From the NCBI GenBank assembly GCA_965215055.1, contig OZ244046.1, positions 124,001 through 188,000 on the forward strand: DNA of 64,000 nt, written 5' to 3'. Source of the DNA: G965215055 sp965215055 (GTDB taxonomy: Bacteria; Pseudomonadota; Gammaproteobacteria; UBA4575). Both the position numbers and the translations under genes were made by a program. Below are positions 1 to 9,500 of the stretch, in pieces. Each line of letters opens with the position of its first letter. Position 1 is the first letter of the stretch. The notes under the pieces were generated by a model that searched no databases, was not told the DNA's origin, and was given only the letters and a program-made list of their open reading frames with translations.

Positions 1-632
1 GTCCGCCTTTTGTTTATTTAAGCCATGCGCGGCAACTGCTGAGCGGCCTTGATATTTCACTGGGCGCACAAGATTGCTCGGACCAGGAAAGTGGTGCCTA
101 TACGGGCGAAGTTGCAGCGGCGATGATCAAGGAATTCGGTTGCAAGTACGTTATTGTTGGACATTCAGAGCGGCGACATCTTTACCATGAAAGCGATAAA
201 ATAGTGGCGGCAAAATTTGCAAGAGTGAAAGAAAATAACCTGACACCAATACTATGTGTTGGTGAAACACTGCAAGAGCGTGAAGACGGCCATACCGAAG
301 CTGTTATTGCCAGGCAGATAGACGCCATACTCGAACATTTGAATATTGAAGCGTTCAAAGATGCAGTTATTGCATATGAACCCGTTTGGGCAATTGGTAC
401 CGGCCACACGGCAACGCCGGATATGGCACAGGAAATTCACGAATTTATCCGTGAAAAACTTAATGTTCTACATAAAAATATTGCAGTAAATATAAGAATT
501 CTCTATGGTGGCAGCATGAAGCCGGATAATGCCAAGCAGTTACTGCAACAAGATGACATTGATGGTGGCTTGATTGGCGGGGCTGCCCTCAAGGCAGAAG
601 ATTTTATTGCAATTGCAGTGGCTGCAAACTAA
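1..632 (+). CDS. tpiA: Triosephosphate isomerase, 3' part (gene starts before the window)
   Basis: Interconverts dihydroxyacetone phosphate and glyceraldehyde 3-phosphate in glycolysis and gluconeogenesis in the cytoplasm. The reading frame is already open at base 3 and runs to TAA at 630-632, so about 210 residues of a roughly 250-residue enzyme are present. Family landmarks seen: the GAQDCS segment, VGHSERR with the catalytic-loop histidine, the YEPVWAIGTG stretch with the catalytic glutamate, and the phosphate-binding ILYGGS and GGLIGGAAL motifs. secG follows after about 40 bases, an order shared by many gammaproteobacteria. No frame damage is seen. An internal ATG at 123 lies well inside the fold and is not the start. 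Confidence 0.97.
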   Translation, partial: PPFVYLSHARQLLSGLDISLGAQDCSDQESGAYTGEVAAAMIKEFGCKYVIVGHSERRHLYHESDKIVAAKFARVKENNLTPILCVGETLQEREDGHTEAVIARQIDAILEHLNIEAFKDAVIAYEPVWAIGTGHTATPDMAQEIHEFIREKLNVLHKNIAVNIRILYGGSMKPDNAKQLLQQDDIDGGLIGGAALKAEDFIAIAVAAN

Positions 633-672
633 TTTTCTATACTAGCTGCACCATCATATAGATGAGGTTTTA

Positions 673-1068
673 ATGTTATACAGTATTTTAATTACCGTTG
701 ATGTTTTACTGGCCATTAGCATCATCGGCCTGGTGCTGATCCAGCAAGGCAAGGGTGCCGACATTGGTGCTGCATTTGGAGGTGGAGCTTCCGGCACAGT
801 GTTTGGCGCGCGTGGCTCCGCATCTTTTCTAACGCGCGTGACTACAATCCTGGCACTGCTGTTCTTTGTCAATAGCTTGGCACTTGCTTACCTGGCAAGC
901 CATCGCCCCGCTGACGAGAGCGTAATTCACACGATCCAGGAACCAGTTGAAATGATGCCTGACGTTGAAAGTGTGCAAGACCTGCCCCAGGTAAACGTGG
1001 GTGAAATGGACTCACTGGAACTGCCTGAAACAGAGACCGAAGCTACTCCGGACGACGTTCCAGAGTAG
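673..1068 (+). CDS. secG: Protein-export translocase subunit SecG
   Basis: Small inner-membrane subunit of the SecYEG channel, which assists SecA-driven export. The 131-residue product has the SecG pattern: a first membrane helix of about 20 residues at the N-terminus, a Gly/Ala-rich loop (GKGADIGAAFGGG, then SGTVFGARGS), a second helix around residues 55-75, and an acidic C-terminal tail rich in Glu, Asp and Pro. ATG at 673 is preceded by a GATGAGG ribosome site. It lies between tpiA and tRNA-Leu, the standard place for secG. The acidic tail is longer than in the E. coli protein (about 110 residues), which is common and not alarming. Confidence 0.95.
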   Translation: MLYSILITVDVLLAISIIGLVLIQQGKGADIGAAFGGGASGTVFGARGSASFLTRVTTILALLFFVNSLALAYLASHRPADESVIHTIQEPVEMMPDVESVQDLPQVNVGEMDSLELPETETEATPDDVPE

Positions 1069-1491
1069 TTCAGTATAATGTTTTGCAGGGTTTACTACGG
1101 GGACTTACTTCTATAAAGCTTGTCTCCAAGCTCATTTCTGCGGTACACGTCCCGCAATTACTCCCCGATTAAAGATAGAGTCGGATTAAGGATAGCCTCC
1201 GAACCCTGTTCAGAAAAAATGAGCGACCTAAAAAACAAACGCCATTACGATGGCGTATAAAATTATTACAATACCCACGATAAGGGCAATCGTATCAAAT
1301 TTTTTAGTTCCACTATCTTCAGTCACTGGTAATTCCCCATATTAATTAGTGAATGAAATCGATAAAAAAGATGAAGTGTACAGCTACGTTATAATCCCAC
1401 GAATAACGTGAATTGTCTATATGGCTATTCCTTTCAGCAAAAAAAATACTCGGACATGGTATAGCTTACATTAAAATATCCCGTACACGAT
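1069..1491. other. Intergenic region between secG and tRNA-Leu
   Basis: This 423-base stretch holds one credible minus-strand mini-ORF (1228-1326). It also has a long-range inverted repeat, CAGGGTT at 1086-1092 against AACCCTG at 1202-1208, with a smaller GGGAC/GTCCC pair inside (1100-1104 and 1149-1153). Together these could fold into a structured transcript, but no known RNA family is recognised and no T-run terminator follows. Bases 1327-1491 are AT-rich and should contain the tRNA promoter; I see no strong consensus boxes. Confidence 0.4.
1228..1326 (-). CDS. Putative 32-residue single-span membrane peptide
   Basis: A 33-codon minus-strand frame starts at GTG (1324-1326) and stops at TAG (1228-1230). 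The product has a polar start (MTEDSGTKKFD) followed by about 20 uninterrupted hydrophobic residues (from IALIVGIVII to VMAFVF) running to the C-terminus. A GGGG stretch about 8 bases before the GTG could serve as a ribosome site. The sharp polar-then-hydrophobic division is typical of small bitopic membrane proteins, such as accessory subunits of respiratory or transport complexes. I do not recognise a family. It could be chance, since short frames arise easily in AT-rich DNA. It is antisense to the secG-to-tRNA-Leu direction and stands alone. Confidence 0.45.
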   Translation of the reverse strand: MTEDSGTKKFDTIALIVGIVIILYAIVMAFVF

Positions 1492-1578
1492 GCCGATGTG
1501 GCGGAATTGGTAGACGCGCTAGCTTGAGGGGCTAGTGAGGGCAACCTCGTGCCGGTTCGAGTCCGGCCATCGGCACCA
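1492..1578 (+). tRNA. tRNA-Leu, anticodon GAG
   Basis: A class II tRNA with a complete cloverleaf. The acceptor stem is GCCGATG/CATCGGC, the D-arm starts at GGCGGAATTGG, and the anticodon stem CTAGC/GCTAG encloses loop TTGAGGG with anticodon GAG. A long variable arm (TGAGGGCAACCTCG) follows, then a T-arm with the GGTTCGAGTCC core. CCA is encoded at 1576-1578. Placement directly after secG matches the conserved secG-leuU order. The gene is intact although a defence island starts right behind it. Confidence 0.97.
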
Positions 1579-1650
1579 AGATTTAGCACAACGTCAGGTT
1601 GAGCAGATCGAACCCTTAGCCATGTCTCAATAATAGTGTATGCTATGTGT

Positions 1651-1854
1651 ATGTCACGCACCAATGTAAACATCGATGATAAAGCTTGTGCTGAGGTCAT
1701 GCGCCGTTATCGGCTTGCGACGAAGCGCGAAGCAGTCAACTTTGCCCTGAGAACCCTTGCAGCGGAGCCGCTGGGCATAGATGAAGCCCGGCAGCTTCGC
1801 GGATCCGGTTGGGAAGGTAATCTCAACGAGTTGCGCTCCAGTCGTTCGACGTGA
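1651..1854 (+). CDS. vapB: VapB-type antitoxin
   Basis: A 67-residue protein starting MSRTNVNIDDKACAEVMRRY and continuing LATKREAVNFALRTLA, the short ribbon-helix-helix pattern of the VapB/DUF2191 antitoxins. The C-terminal half (GWEGNLNELRSS) matches the usual toxin-binding tail. In this family the N-terminus binds the operator and the tail blocks the VapC nuclease. The ATG at 1651 is chosen over upstream in-frame starts because it begins exactly at the family consensus. No good ribosome site precedes it, and a TATGCT box lies very close, so initiation may be leaderless or weak. The last four bases overlap the toxin start (GTGA), typical of translationally coupled toxin-antitoxin pairs. Base use is distinctly more GC-rich than in the neighbours, suggesting a separate origin. 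Confidence 0.85.
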   Translation: MSRTNVNIDDKACAEVMRRYRLATKREAVNFALRTLAAEPLGIDEARQLRGSGWEGNLNELRSSRST

Positions 1855-2243
1855 TCCTGATCGACACGTCTGCGTGGATCGAGTTTCTACGAGATACGGG
1901 ATCGGTGACCTGCAATCGCGTCGAGGCGTTGCTCGAAAGCGAGATTGCGGTTTGCGATGCGGTTCGTATGGAAGTACTCGCTGGAGCGCGGGACGAGCGA
2001 CACCTGCAAAACCTTCGTGGATTGCTCGCACGTATAGTCACCATTCCAACAACATCGGCGGACTACGACGACGCGGCGAGACTTTATCGCCACTGTCGTC
2101 AGCGAGGAGAGACTGTTCGAAAGCTGATCGACTGCCTCATCGGATCCATTGCTATTCGCGCTGATACGCCTATCCTTCACGATGACGCTGACTTCGACGT
2201 ACTTGCACGTCATACAGACCTGAGAATCGATACACCTGGTTAA
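1851..2243 (+). CDS. vapC: VapC-type PIN-domain ribonuclease toxin
   Basis: A 130-residue PIN-domain protein starting at GTG and overlapping vapB by four bases. It has the expected acidic residues for metal binding: Asp5 in MILIDTSAW, Glu41 in RMEVLAGARD, Asp94 in KLIDCLIG, and the C-terminal DDADFD cluster near 111-116. VapC toxins cleave RNA, often initiator tRNA or 23S rRNA, when the labile VapB is degraded; the actual target here is unknown. The pair sits between tRNA-Leu and the restriction genes, where it may stabilise the island. All catalytic positions seem present, so the toxin is probably functional. High GC, like vapB. Confidence 0.9.
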   Translation: MILIDTSAWIEFLRDTGSVTCNRVEALLESEIAVCDAVRMEVLAGARDERHLQNLRGLLARIVTIPTTSADYDDAARLYRHCRQRGETVRKLIDCLIGSIAIRADTPILHDDADFDVLARHTDLRIDTPG

Positions 2244-2333
2244 CCCAGTACTCATTGCCGTATGAGCACATCGGAGATTGGATAAAGGCAATCAGAGCAA
2301 TTGACATATAGTCAAAAAGGAGAAGGAAAAGTA

Positions 2334-4442
2334 ATGGTTCAACCAGACATCATTCAAAAAATATTCAAGGACGGCAATTACCATCCTGATCTGTTCAGTG
2401 TGAATGAAATTAATGCATTGTATGAGAGAGTCTCTATCAGAATCGTTAAGGGCAAAGAAACCCCGTTTATAAAATGTGCGGTCAGGGATAAAGATGTTCG
2501 GTTAAAGCCTGAAGAAGTCGTCCGCCAGCTCTACGCGGTTCGACTGATCAAGGAGTATGGTTATCCCCAAAGCCGGTTAGCCTTTGAATATACCGTCACC
2601 TTTGGCCGAGAAAAGAAAAAAGCCGATATTGTGATCTTCGAAAAAGATCACCCTGATCTGCCCTATATCATCGTTGAACTGAAGAAGCCCAAGCTCAAAG
2701 ATGGGAAAAAACAGCTTCGTTCTTATTGCAATGCCACTGGTGCGCCAATTGGCGTATGGACGAACGGCGAACAGATCTCCCATTACCACCGAAAAGATCC
2801 CAACTATTTTGAAGAGATCACTGATCTTCCTAAAGCGTCGCAGAGTCTTGAAGATATCCTTGGTGAACGCTTTACGCTGAAAGACCTGATCGTCAAGGAT
2901 AAGATTGCCAATGAACGGAAATCTCTGAAAGACATCATTTTGGAGTTGGAAGACGAAGTACTGGCAAACGCCGGAGTGGATGTATTCGAGGAAGTCTTCA
3001 AACTCATATTCACCAAACTCTACGATGAGTTTCAGAGTCAGTCAGACAAGAAGATCATCAACTATTTCCTGCAACAAGTGACAAAAACCTCCGTTCATGA
3101 ATCGCAATCCCCTGTCTATCTTGAGGGAGATGACTATGATGCCTTGAAACAGGCTGTAAGCGGGGTTGATGATGAAGGCTTCAGGGTGATGGAGTTTAGA
3201 AATACCGGACAGACCGACGCCGAGCTGAAAGCCAAGATTCAGCACTTATTTGATCAGGCAAAGAGTCAGTGGCGTGGTGTTTTCTCTGAAGGAGTCGGGT
3301 TCGAGCTATCAGACAGTCATTTGGCTGTCTGCGTATCCAGTTTACAGGATGTCAAGCTGTTCAACTCCAATTTGCTGGTAGTAGATGAAGCCTTTGAATA
3401 TCTCGTCAATAAATCTGCCAAGGGCGAAAAAGGGCAATACTTTACGCCTCGTCATGTCATTGACATGTGTGTGCAGATGCTCAATCCGAAACCCGGTGAA
3501 TACATGATTGACACTGCTTCCGGAAGTTGCGGCTTTCCGGTGCACACCATTTTCAAACTTACCGGACATCTTTTCACCAATGCAGAGATCTCCGAAAAGG
3601 ATAAACAGCACGTGCTCAAAGTATTCGGCATCGACTTTGACGAAAAGACAGTCAGAGTTGCCAGAACATTGAACCTGATAGCCGGGGATGGGGAAGCCAA
3701 CGTATTGCATCTTAATACATTGGACTATGAACGCTGGAGCGACAAAACCGAAAAAGATAGAAAATGGATCACCACCTATGGCAAAGGCTTTGAACGGCTG
3801 GAAAACTTGAGGGCCGAAAAGGGTCAAAACAAAAAATTCAAATTCGATATCCTGATGGCCAATCCGCCGTTTGCTGGAGACATTAAGGAAAGCCGCCTTC
3901 TCCATCAGTACGACCTCGGCTTCAAGGCGAACGGCAAGGCACAAACCAAGGTAGGGCGCGAAATTCTATTTATCGAGCGCAACCTGGACTTTCTGAAACC
4001 CGGTGGGCGCATGGGTATTGTCTTACCCCAAGGCCGCTTTAACAACACTTCTGATAAATACATTAGAGATTTTATTGCCGAGCATGCTCGTATCCTCGCA
4101 GTAGTCGGTTTACATGGGAATACTTTCAAACCGCACACTGGCACAAAAACCAGCGTGCTGTTTGTACAGAAATGGAATGATGACCCAGAACAGGGACCGC
4201 TTTGTCCCAGGGTAGATGACTATCCAATCTTTTTTGCGGTCTCCGAAAAAGGGGGCAAAAACAACTCTGGTGATTACGTCTATCTCAAAAAAGAGAATGG
4301 CGAATACAAGCTGGATAAAAACGGTCATTTGATTGTTGACCACGACTTGCACAACCACGACGGCGAATTATCTAACGGGGTCGCTGAGGCGTTTATCAAG
4401 TGGGCAAAGGGTGAAGAGTTGAGTTTTTGGAGGGTTGAATAA
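2334..4442 (+). CDS. Fused restriction nuclease / N6-adenine DNA methylase (type I- or BcgI-like)
   Basis: A 702-residue protein joining two activities. Residues about 50-160 form an HSDR_N-type PD-(D/E)xK nuclease fold, with Asp98 in KADIVIF and Glu115-x-Lys117 in VELKK. After a helical linker, residues about 365-560 are an HsdM-like methylase: EKGQYFTPRHV, SAM-binding DTASGSCGF from Asp393, and the catalytic NPPF motif at 510-513. ATG 2334 is chosen over TTG 2301 because an AAGGAGAAGG ribosome site stands just before it. The next gene overlaps by one base (TAATG). There is no helicase subunit in this operon, so cleavage cannot follow the normal type I translocation route. A nuclease-methylase chain plus a separate specificity subunit resembles BcgI-like type IIB enzymes. 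The fold assignments are from motifs; the functional class is inference. Confidence 0.85.
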   Translation: MVQPDIIQKIFKDGNYHPDLFSVNEINALYERVSIRIVKGKETPFIKCAVRDKDVRLKPEEVVRQLYAVRLIKEYGYPQSRLAFEYTVTFGREKKKADIVIFEKDHPDLPYIIVELKKPKLKDGKKQLRSYCNATGAPIGVWTNGEQISHYHRKDPNYFEEITDLPKASQSLEDILGERFTLKDLIVKDKIANERKSLKDIILELEDEVLANAGVDVFEEVFKLIFTKLYDEFQSQSDKKIINYFLQQVTKTSVHESQSPVYLEGDDYDALKQAVSGVDDEGFRVMEFRNTGQTDAELKAKIQHLFDQAKSQWRGVFSEGVGFELSDSHLAVCVSSLQDVKLFNSNLLVVDEAFEYLVNKSAKGEKGQYFTPRHVIDMCVQMLNPKPGEYMIDTASGSCGFPVHTIFKLTGHLFTNAEISEKDKQHVLKVFGIDFDEKTVRVARTLNLIAGDGEANVLHLNTLDYERWSDKTEKDRKWITTYGKGFERLENLRAEKGQNKKFKFDILMANPPFAGDIKESRLLHQYDLGFKANGKAQTKVGREILFIERNLDFLKPGGRMGIVLPQGRFNNTSDKYIRDFIAEHARILAVVGLHGNTFKPHTGTKTSVLFVQKWNDDPEQGPLCPRVDDYPIFFAVSEKGGKNNSGDYVYLKKENGEYKLDKNGHLIVDHDLHNHDGELSNGVAEAFIKWAKGEELSFWRVE

Positions 4443-5200
4443 TGGGAATAGACAGAGATAACAATCAGCCCAACATGTGCAGTAAGAAATTTATCTGCCC
4501 ACATTGTGGGGTACTGGCCCAACAAAACTGGACGGGTGTAACAAAAATTACGGAATTATTTAATGGGCTTTTGAGCCATTTGTACCTGAACTATAGGCAA
4601 ACAATAAATTCGTATGCTCAAGATCAAGTTAAACCATTCCTTGATTTCTTGACTTCAGAAATATCTGGGTCTGGGCTAAAACCCATCCCGATCCATTTTA
4701 GATTTGCTGCATGCCAATCTTGTTCTAGAGCCAGTGTTTGGTTAGAGGAAGAAATGATTTATCCAAGATCATTTCCTTTTTCTGCTCCTAATGAAGATAT
4801 GGATGATGAAATCAAGGAGCTTTATCTTGAAGCAGCAAAGATATTCCAAGACTCTCCGCGCGCATCTGCTGCACTATTGCGTTTGTGTGTTGAAAAGCTA
4901 TGCAGACAGCTGGGAGAAAAGGGAGACTTAAATACCTGCATAGGGAACTTGGTGAAGAAAGGGCTGGATACACGAATACAACAGGCTTTAGATTATTGCC
5001 GCGTTATTGGCAACAGTGCTGTGCATATAGGGGAAATAGATGTTGAGGAAGAGAACGACAAAGTCCAAACCCTTTTTGACTTAGTTAATGACATTGCCCA
5101 AGAAATGATAACCAAGCCAAGAGAAATGAAAAAGAAATACTCGTCTCTTCCTGAGCAAAGCAGAAGGCAAATAGAAAGCAGAGATAAAGAACCTGAATAA
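4442..5200 (+). CDS. DUF4145-domain protein with N-terminal zinc-finger-like cysteines
   Basis: A 252-residue protein inside the restriction operon, joined by TAATG-type overlaps to the methylase upstream and the specificity gene downstream. Cys19-x-x-Cys22 (CPHC) and Cys91-x-x-Cys94 (CQSC) could bind one zinc ion. Residues about 120-220 match the DUF4145 helical pattern (LYLEAAKIFQDSPRASAALL, then RLCVEKLC, later YCRVIGNSAVH). DUF4145 is known in restriction contexts and forms part of some HsdR N-termini. Its biochemical role is not established. Its tight placement between the M and S genes suggests a structural or targeting partner of the complex. It could also act separately, for example as a nucleic-acid binder. 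No membrane segment or signal peptide is seen. Confidence 0.8.
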   Translation: MGIDRDNNQPNMCSKKFICPHCGVLAQQNWTGVTKITELFNGLLSHLYLNYRQTINSYAQDQVKPFLDFLTSEISGSGLKPIPIHFRFAACQSCSRASVWLEEEMIYPRSFPFSAPNEDMDDEIKELYLEAAKIFQDSPRASAALLRLCVEKLCRQLGEKGDLNTCIGNLVKKGLDTRIQQALDYCRVIGNSAVHIGEIDVEEENDKVQTLFDLVNDIAQEMITKPREMKKKYSSLPEQSRRQIESRDKEPE

Positions 5201-6521
5201 TGCGATTCTCGATCATAAATCTCAATCAAATAGATAAGCTACTATTGAGGCTTGAAGCCGAATTTTATAATTCAAATTCTTCGTTGAGTACTAACTTCCT
5301 CTTCGGTAAAGAAGTTATTGATTTTGTCCAGTATGGAACATCAAAAGAATTGAATGAAGAAAAAAGAGGGTTCCCGACTTTACGGTTAAATGAGTTTGAT
5401 TCATTTTTCATAAAGCGTCCTTCGTCCTAATATGTAGGACAAACGGCAATCCAAGGCTCGTTGGGAAATCAGCAATTGTTCCGAGTGATTTTAATTACGC
5501 TTTTGCCTCTTATTTGTTTCGTATTAGGCCAAAAGAGGACAAGCTACTATCAACAACCCTTGTTGCATACTTGCATTCATCATTTGGAAGGGCGGAGATT
5601 GAAAAGCACCTTATGGTAAGTAACCAAGCTAATTTCAGTCCTGCAAAGTTTAAAGAAATATTGGTTCCATATTTTGGAGAAGAAATTCAGTTGAGTATTG
5701 ATAAATCTATTTGGGAGTCTTTTGACAAGCACCGTATGTCAAAAGAGATTTATGCTAAAGCTCAAATCCTTCTCTTATCCGAACTTGGGCTTGCCAACTG
5801 GAAACCAAAACATCATCCCGCTTTTGTCAAAAGCTACTCTGACACCAAACAAGCCGGACGCATTGATGCAGACTACTTTCAGCCAAAATATGATGAGATT
5901 ATTAATTCCATTAAGAGTTACTCAGAAGGTTGGGATATGTTGGGGAATTTAGCTAGATTGAAAGACAAGAACTTCAATCCGCAAGGTAATAAAGAGTATA
6001 GATACATCGAACTCGCCAATATTGCAGGTAATGGGGAAATAATGGACTGCATGTTGGAACAGGGTCAAGACTTGCCGAGCAGGGCAAGGCGTAGGGTGGC
6101 AACGGGAGACGTGATTGTTTCATCCATAGAGGGTTCATTGGATAGTATCGCCTTGATAGATGAAGAATATGACGAAGCTCTTTGTTCCACCGGATTCCAC
6201 GTCATCAACTCTCAGGTATTGAACCCAGAAACCTTACTTACATTGTTAAAAAGTATAGTTGGACAGTTACAGCTTAAGAAGGGATGCAGTGGCACAATTC
6301 TTACTGCCATTAATAAACATGAACTTTGCAATATTGTTCTACCAGTTATCCCAAAAGAAAAACAAACTCAGATTCAAAAAAAGGTCATTGAATCCTTTAA
6401 CTTGCGCAAGCAATCCAAACACCTGCCGGAATGCGCCAAAAGAGCAGTGGAAATAGCCATTGAACAGAATGAGAAAGTCGCTATCGGCTGGCTGGAAAAT
6501 GAAACTAAATCTCAACTATAA
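5200..6521 (+). pseudogene. hsdS: Type I restriction specificity subunit HsdS, frameshifted
   Basis: Two frames together make one specificity subunit. The first, from ATG 5200, runs to TAA at 5428-5430 after the sequence LRLNEFDSFF. The second frame is already open from 5394 and reads LICRTNGNPRLVGKSAIVP before the ATG at 5514, so the 5514 ATG is not a real start. RTNG(N/S)PxLVGK is a typical HsdS target-domain motif. The switch must occur between about 5391 and 5430, where a short T-run (5404-5408) is a likely slip point; loss of one base would explain it. The second part includes the conserved coiled region and a second target-recognition half (YRYIELANI, GDVIVSSIEGS). If the shift is real, the modification system is probably inactive or depends on rare recoding; an assembly error is the alternative. 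Confidence 0.8.
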
Positions 6522-6582
6522 AGAAAATATTTTAATTGTAAAAAAATTTGTTGAGAATGTGCGAGATTGAGGTGGTATCTCT

Positions 6583-9500
6583 GTGCCCATAACACCCCAA
6601 CAGATTAATCTCTGGCGAAGTTCCTCCGAGCACCAACACTTAGAGTTCAAAGAGGCAAAGAATCAGTTCGATTTCCGCAAGTTGTGTGAGTACTGCGTAG
6701 CGATCGCCAATGAGGGTGGTGGATATTTGCTACTAGGTGTTGCTGACAAACCACCGCGTCCCGTAGTCGGCACTCAAGCGTTTTCGAATTTAGTAGGTGT
6801 AGAGGAGAAAGTTTTTCGTAAACTCTGTTTCCAGGTGAAAGTTGAGGAAGTCAAACACCCTGATGGGCGAGTACTCGTCTTTCATATTCCGTCACGACCT
6901 AGGGGGACAGCCTATAACTTGGATGGAAAATACTTGATGCGGTCGGGATCATCACTAGTGCCGATGACCGAGGATCGGTTACGTGTAATCTTCGATGAAG
7001 GAAAGCCTGCTCCGAACCAAAGTATATGTGTTGACCTAGTGGCTGCTAATCTTCTCGGTGCGTGGAACGAGGGAAACGAAGCTGATTTGGAAGTTGTTAG
7101 TCAACTCGTCCAAAAAGAATATACCGCTCGGGTTCCCAAAGTCAGGGAGATAGTCAATCAATCAGATAGTCCCGTAAATCTCGAAGAGGGGCGATGGTGT
7201 GTTAGCGAGCGGAAAAAAGTATGGCAGAACTTGGGGGCCAACGTTTTTGATGGTGATTTAGATAACTTGAAGCAGTGTGCTGTAACCGTTCTGTCTGAAC
7301 GCGACCCTCAGTTTGAATTACCACCCCGAGAACGATTTACTGCCGTCATTCAAGGGAAAGTATTGAAATATTCACCTGAACTTCGCAAAGGTCTGGCTGA
7401 AAGTCTAGCACTTCTTGGTACTCGCCCTGCAGATTTGAAACGTTGCTCAAGAAATAAGCGAGAGATTGCTGCTGCTTCTGCCGTTCAAGAAATCCTTAAG
7501 AATGCAGATTGGGTTTTATGGGGTAGCCTGGATGATCTGCTTCCGGTGTTAGCTGAAGCTTCCCCTGATGAATTTTTAGGGGCAGTTGAAAATGCGCTAC
7601 AACAAACTCCTTGTCCATTCGATAAACTCTTCTCACAAGAGGAAGTTGGTATCTTTGGCAGAAATTACTTGACTGGCCTTCTTTGGGCGTTAGAAACGCT
7701 AGCCTGGGATAAGAATCTCTTGGTTAGAGCATGTGTGACTCTTGGTGAATTAGCCAGTCGCGACCCTGGTGGCAATTGGATCAACCGACCCATCAATTCA
7801 CTTACAACGATTTTGCTTCCGTGGTTTCCACAGACCACTGCTCCTATTGAGAAACGAAAGGTTGCACTGAAGAATCTTAGGGAAGAGGTTCCAAAAGTTG
7901 CGTGGAAACTACTGCTTAGCTTGTTGCCAGATAAGACTCGGACATCTAGTGGTACCCATAAGCCTTCTTGGCGCAATACGGTCCCCGATAATTGGCAAGA
8001 GAGAGTGAGTCAAGAAGAATATCAAGAACAGGTCTCCTTTTACGCCAAACTGACAGTTGAAATGGCGAGCAATGACACAGATAGGCTAACAGAACTTGTT
8101 GGTCAACTGGGTAGTCTGCCACCATCCGCTTTTGACCATATTCTGAAACATTTATCATCAGAGGTCGTGTCTGAAAAGCCCGAAGATCAGCGTGTTGAAA
8201 TCTGGACTAGGTTAACTAAATTTGCTCGCCATCACAGAAAGTTTTCGGATGAAAAGTGGGCTTCAAGTGATGAGATTGTTTCCAAGATTGAAAGTATTGC
8301 TGAAAAACTTGCCCCTCAAAATCCGCTGTTCCTTCATCGTAGGTTGTTTGTTGAGTATGACGTTGATCTCTATGAAGAAGCTGGAAATTTGGAAGAACAG
8401 CAGCAGAAGCTTGAAGAAAAGCGTCAGCAGGCAATAAGGTGCATTCTAAATTATGGCGGCATGGATGCAGTTGTACAGTTTGTTGGTGATGTTAAGTCAC
8501 CTAGCCGTGTAGGGCATTCGCTCGGTGTTGTGGCCGAAGCAGAAATCGATGAACAGGTGCTTCCAGCACTGCTAGAAGCAGACAATAACAAGCTTGTGGA
8601 ATTTATTGGCAGCTATATTTGGAGCCGCCGGTGTAATAATGGTTGGGAATGGGTGGATGGGCTGGATAGATCAGGTTGGTCAGTTTCGCAGATGAGCAAA
8701 TTTTTAAGTTGTCTACCTTTTACAAAAGAAGCCTGGAAGCGCGCAGCAGCTTGGCTTGGTCAGTCTGAAGGAGAATATTGGACCAAAATAGATGCCAATT
8801 CACCTTTAAGTCATGATGACTTTGGAATGGCTGTAGATAAATTGATTGAAAACGGACGTCCTGAATTTGCTATCTGTTGTCTGGTTAAAATGCTTCGCGA
8901 CAAAAAGCCCCTTGATAGAGTGCAAAGTATTAAAGCATTACTTGCTGCAGTGCCCTTGGCTGAGTCATTTAATTCAATGGACGGGTACTACATCACTGAA
9001 GTTATAAAGGCCTTGCAAAATGACCCTGAAACAAACTCTGAGGGTTTGTTCAGAATTGAGTGGGCATATCTGCCCTTGCTGGTCCATCAACGTGAGGATG
9101 TCTCCCTTAAGACACTGGAAAATCGACTTGCTTCTGATCCGGACTTTTTCTGTGAAGCGATACGCCGTGTTTATCGTTCGAAAAAAGAAAAAATACCCAA
9201 GGAAGAACCCAGTAAACAGAGTCAAGATATTGCTTGGAATGCATTAACACTTCTTGATGCTTGGCAAACGGTGCCAGGCACGCGACCTGATGGGGTATTT
9301 TTACCGAATCAATTCAAGCAGTGGCTTGAACAAGCCAAAAAAAGCTGTACTGAATCGGGGCATCTTGAAGGAGCCTTTATAAGCATAGGGAAAGTTCTTA
9401 TTCACAGCCCACCTGACCCTGGTGGACTATGGATTCATCGCGTTATTGCAAATGCACTGAACGATAGAAATGCTGACAAGATGAGAAGAGGGTATGAAAT

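Noticed and set aside
2301..2333. TTG 2301 as the start of the fused methylase
   Set aside because: A strong AAGGAGAAGG site lies between it and ATG 2334.
5514..6521. Separate gene starting at ATG 5514
   Set aside because: The frame is open well upstream and encodes conserved HsdS residues there, so it is the second part of a frameshifted hsdS.
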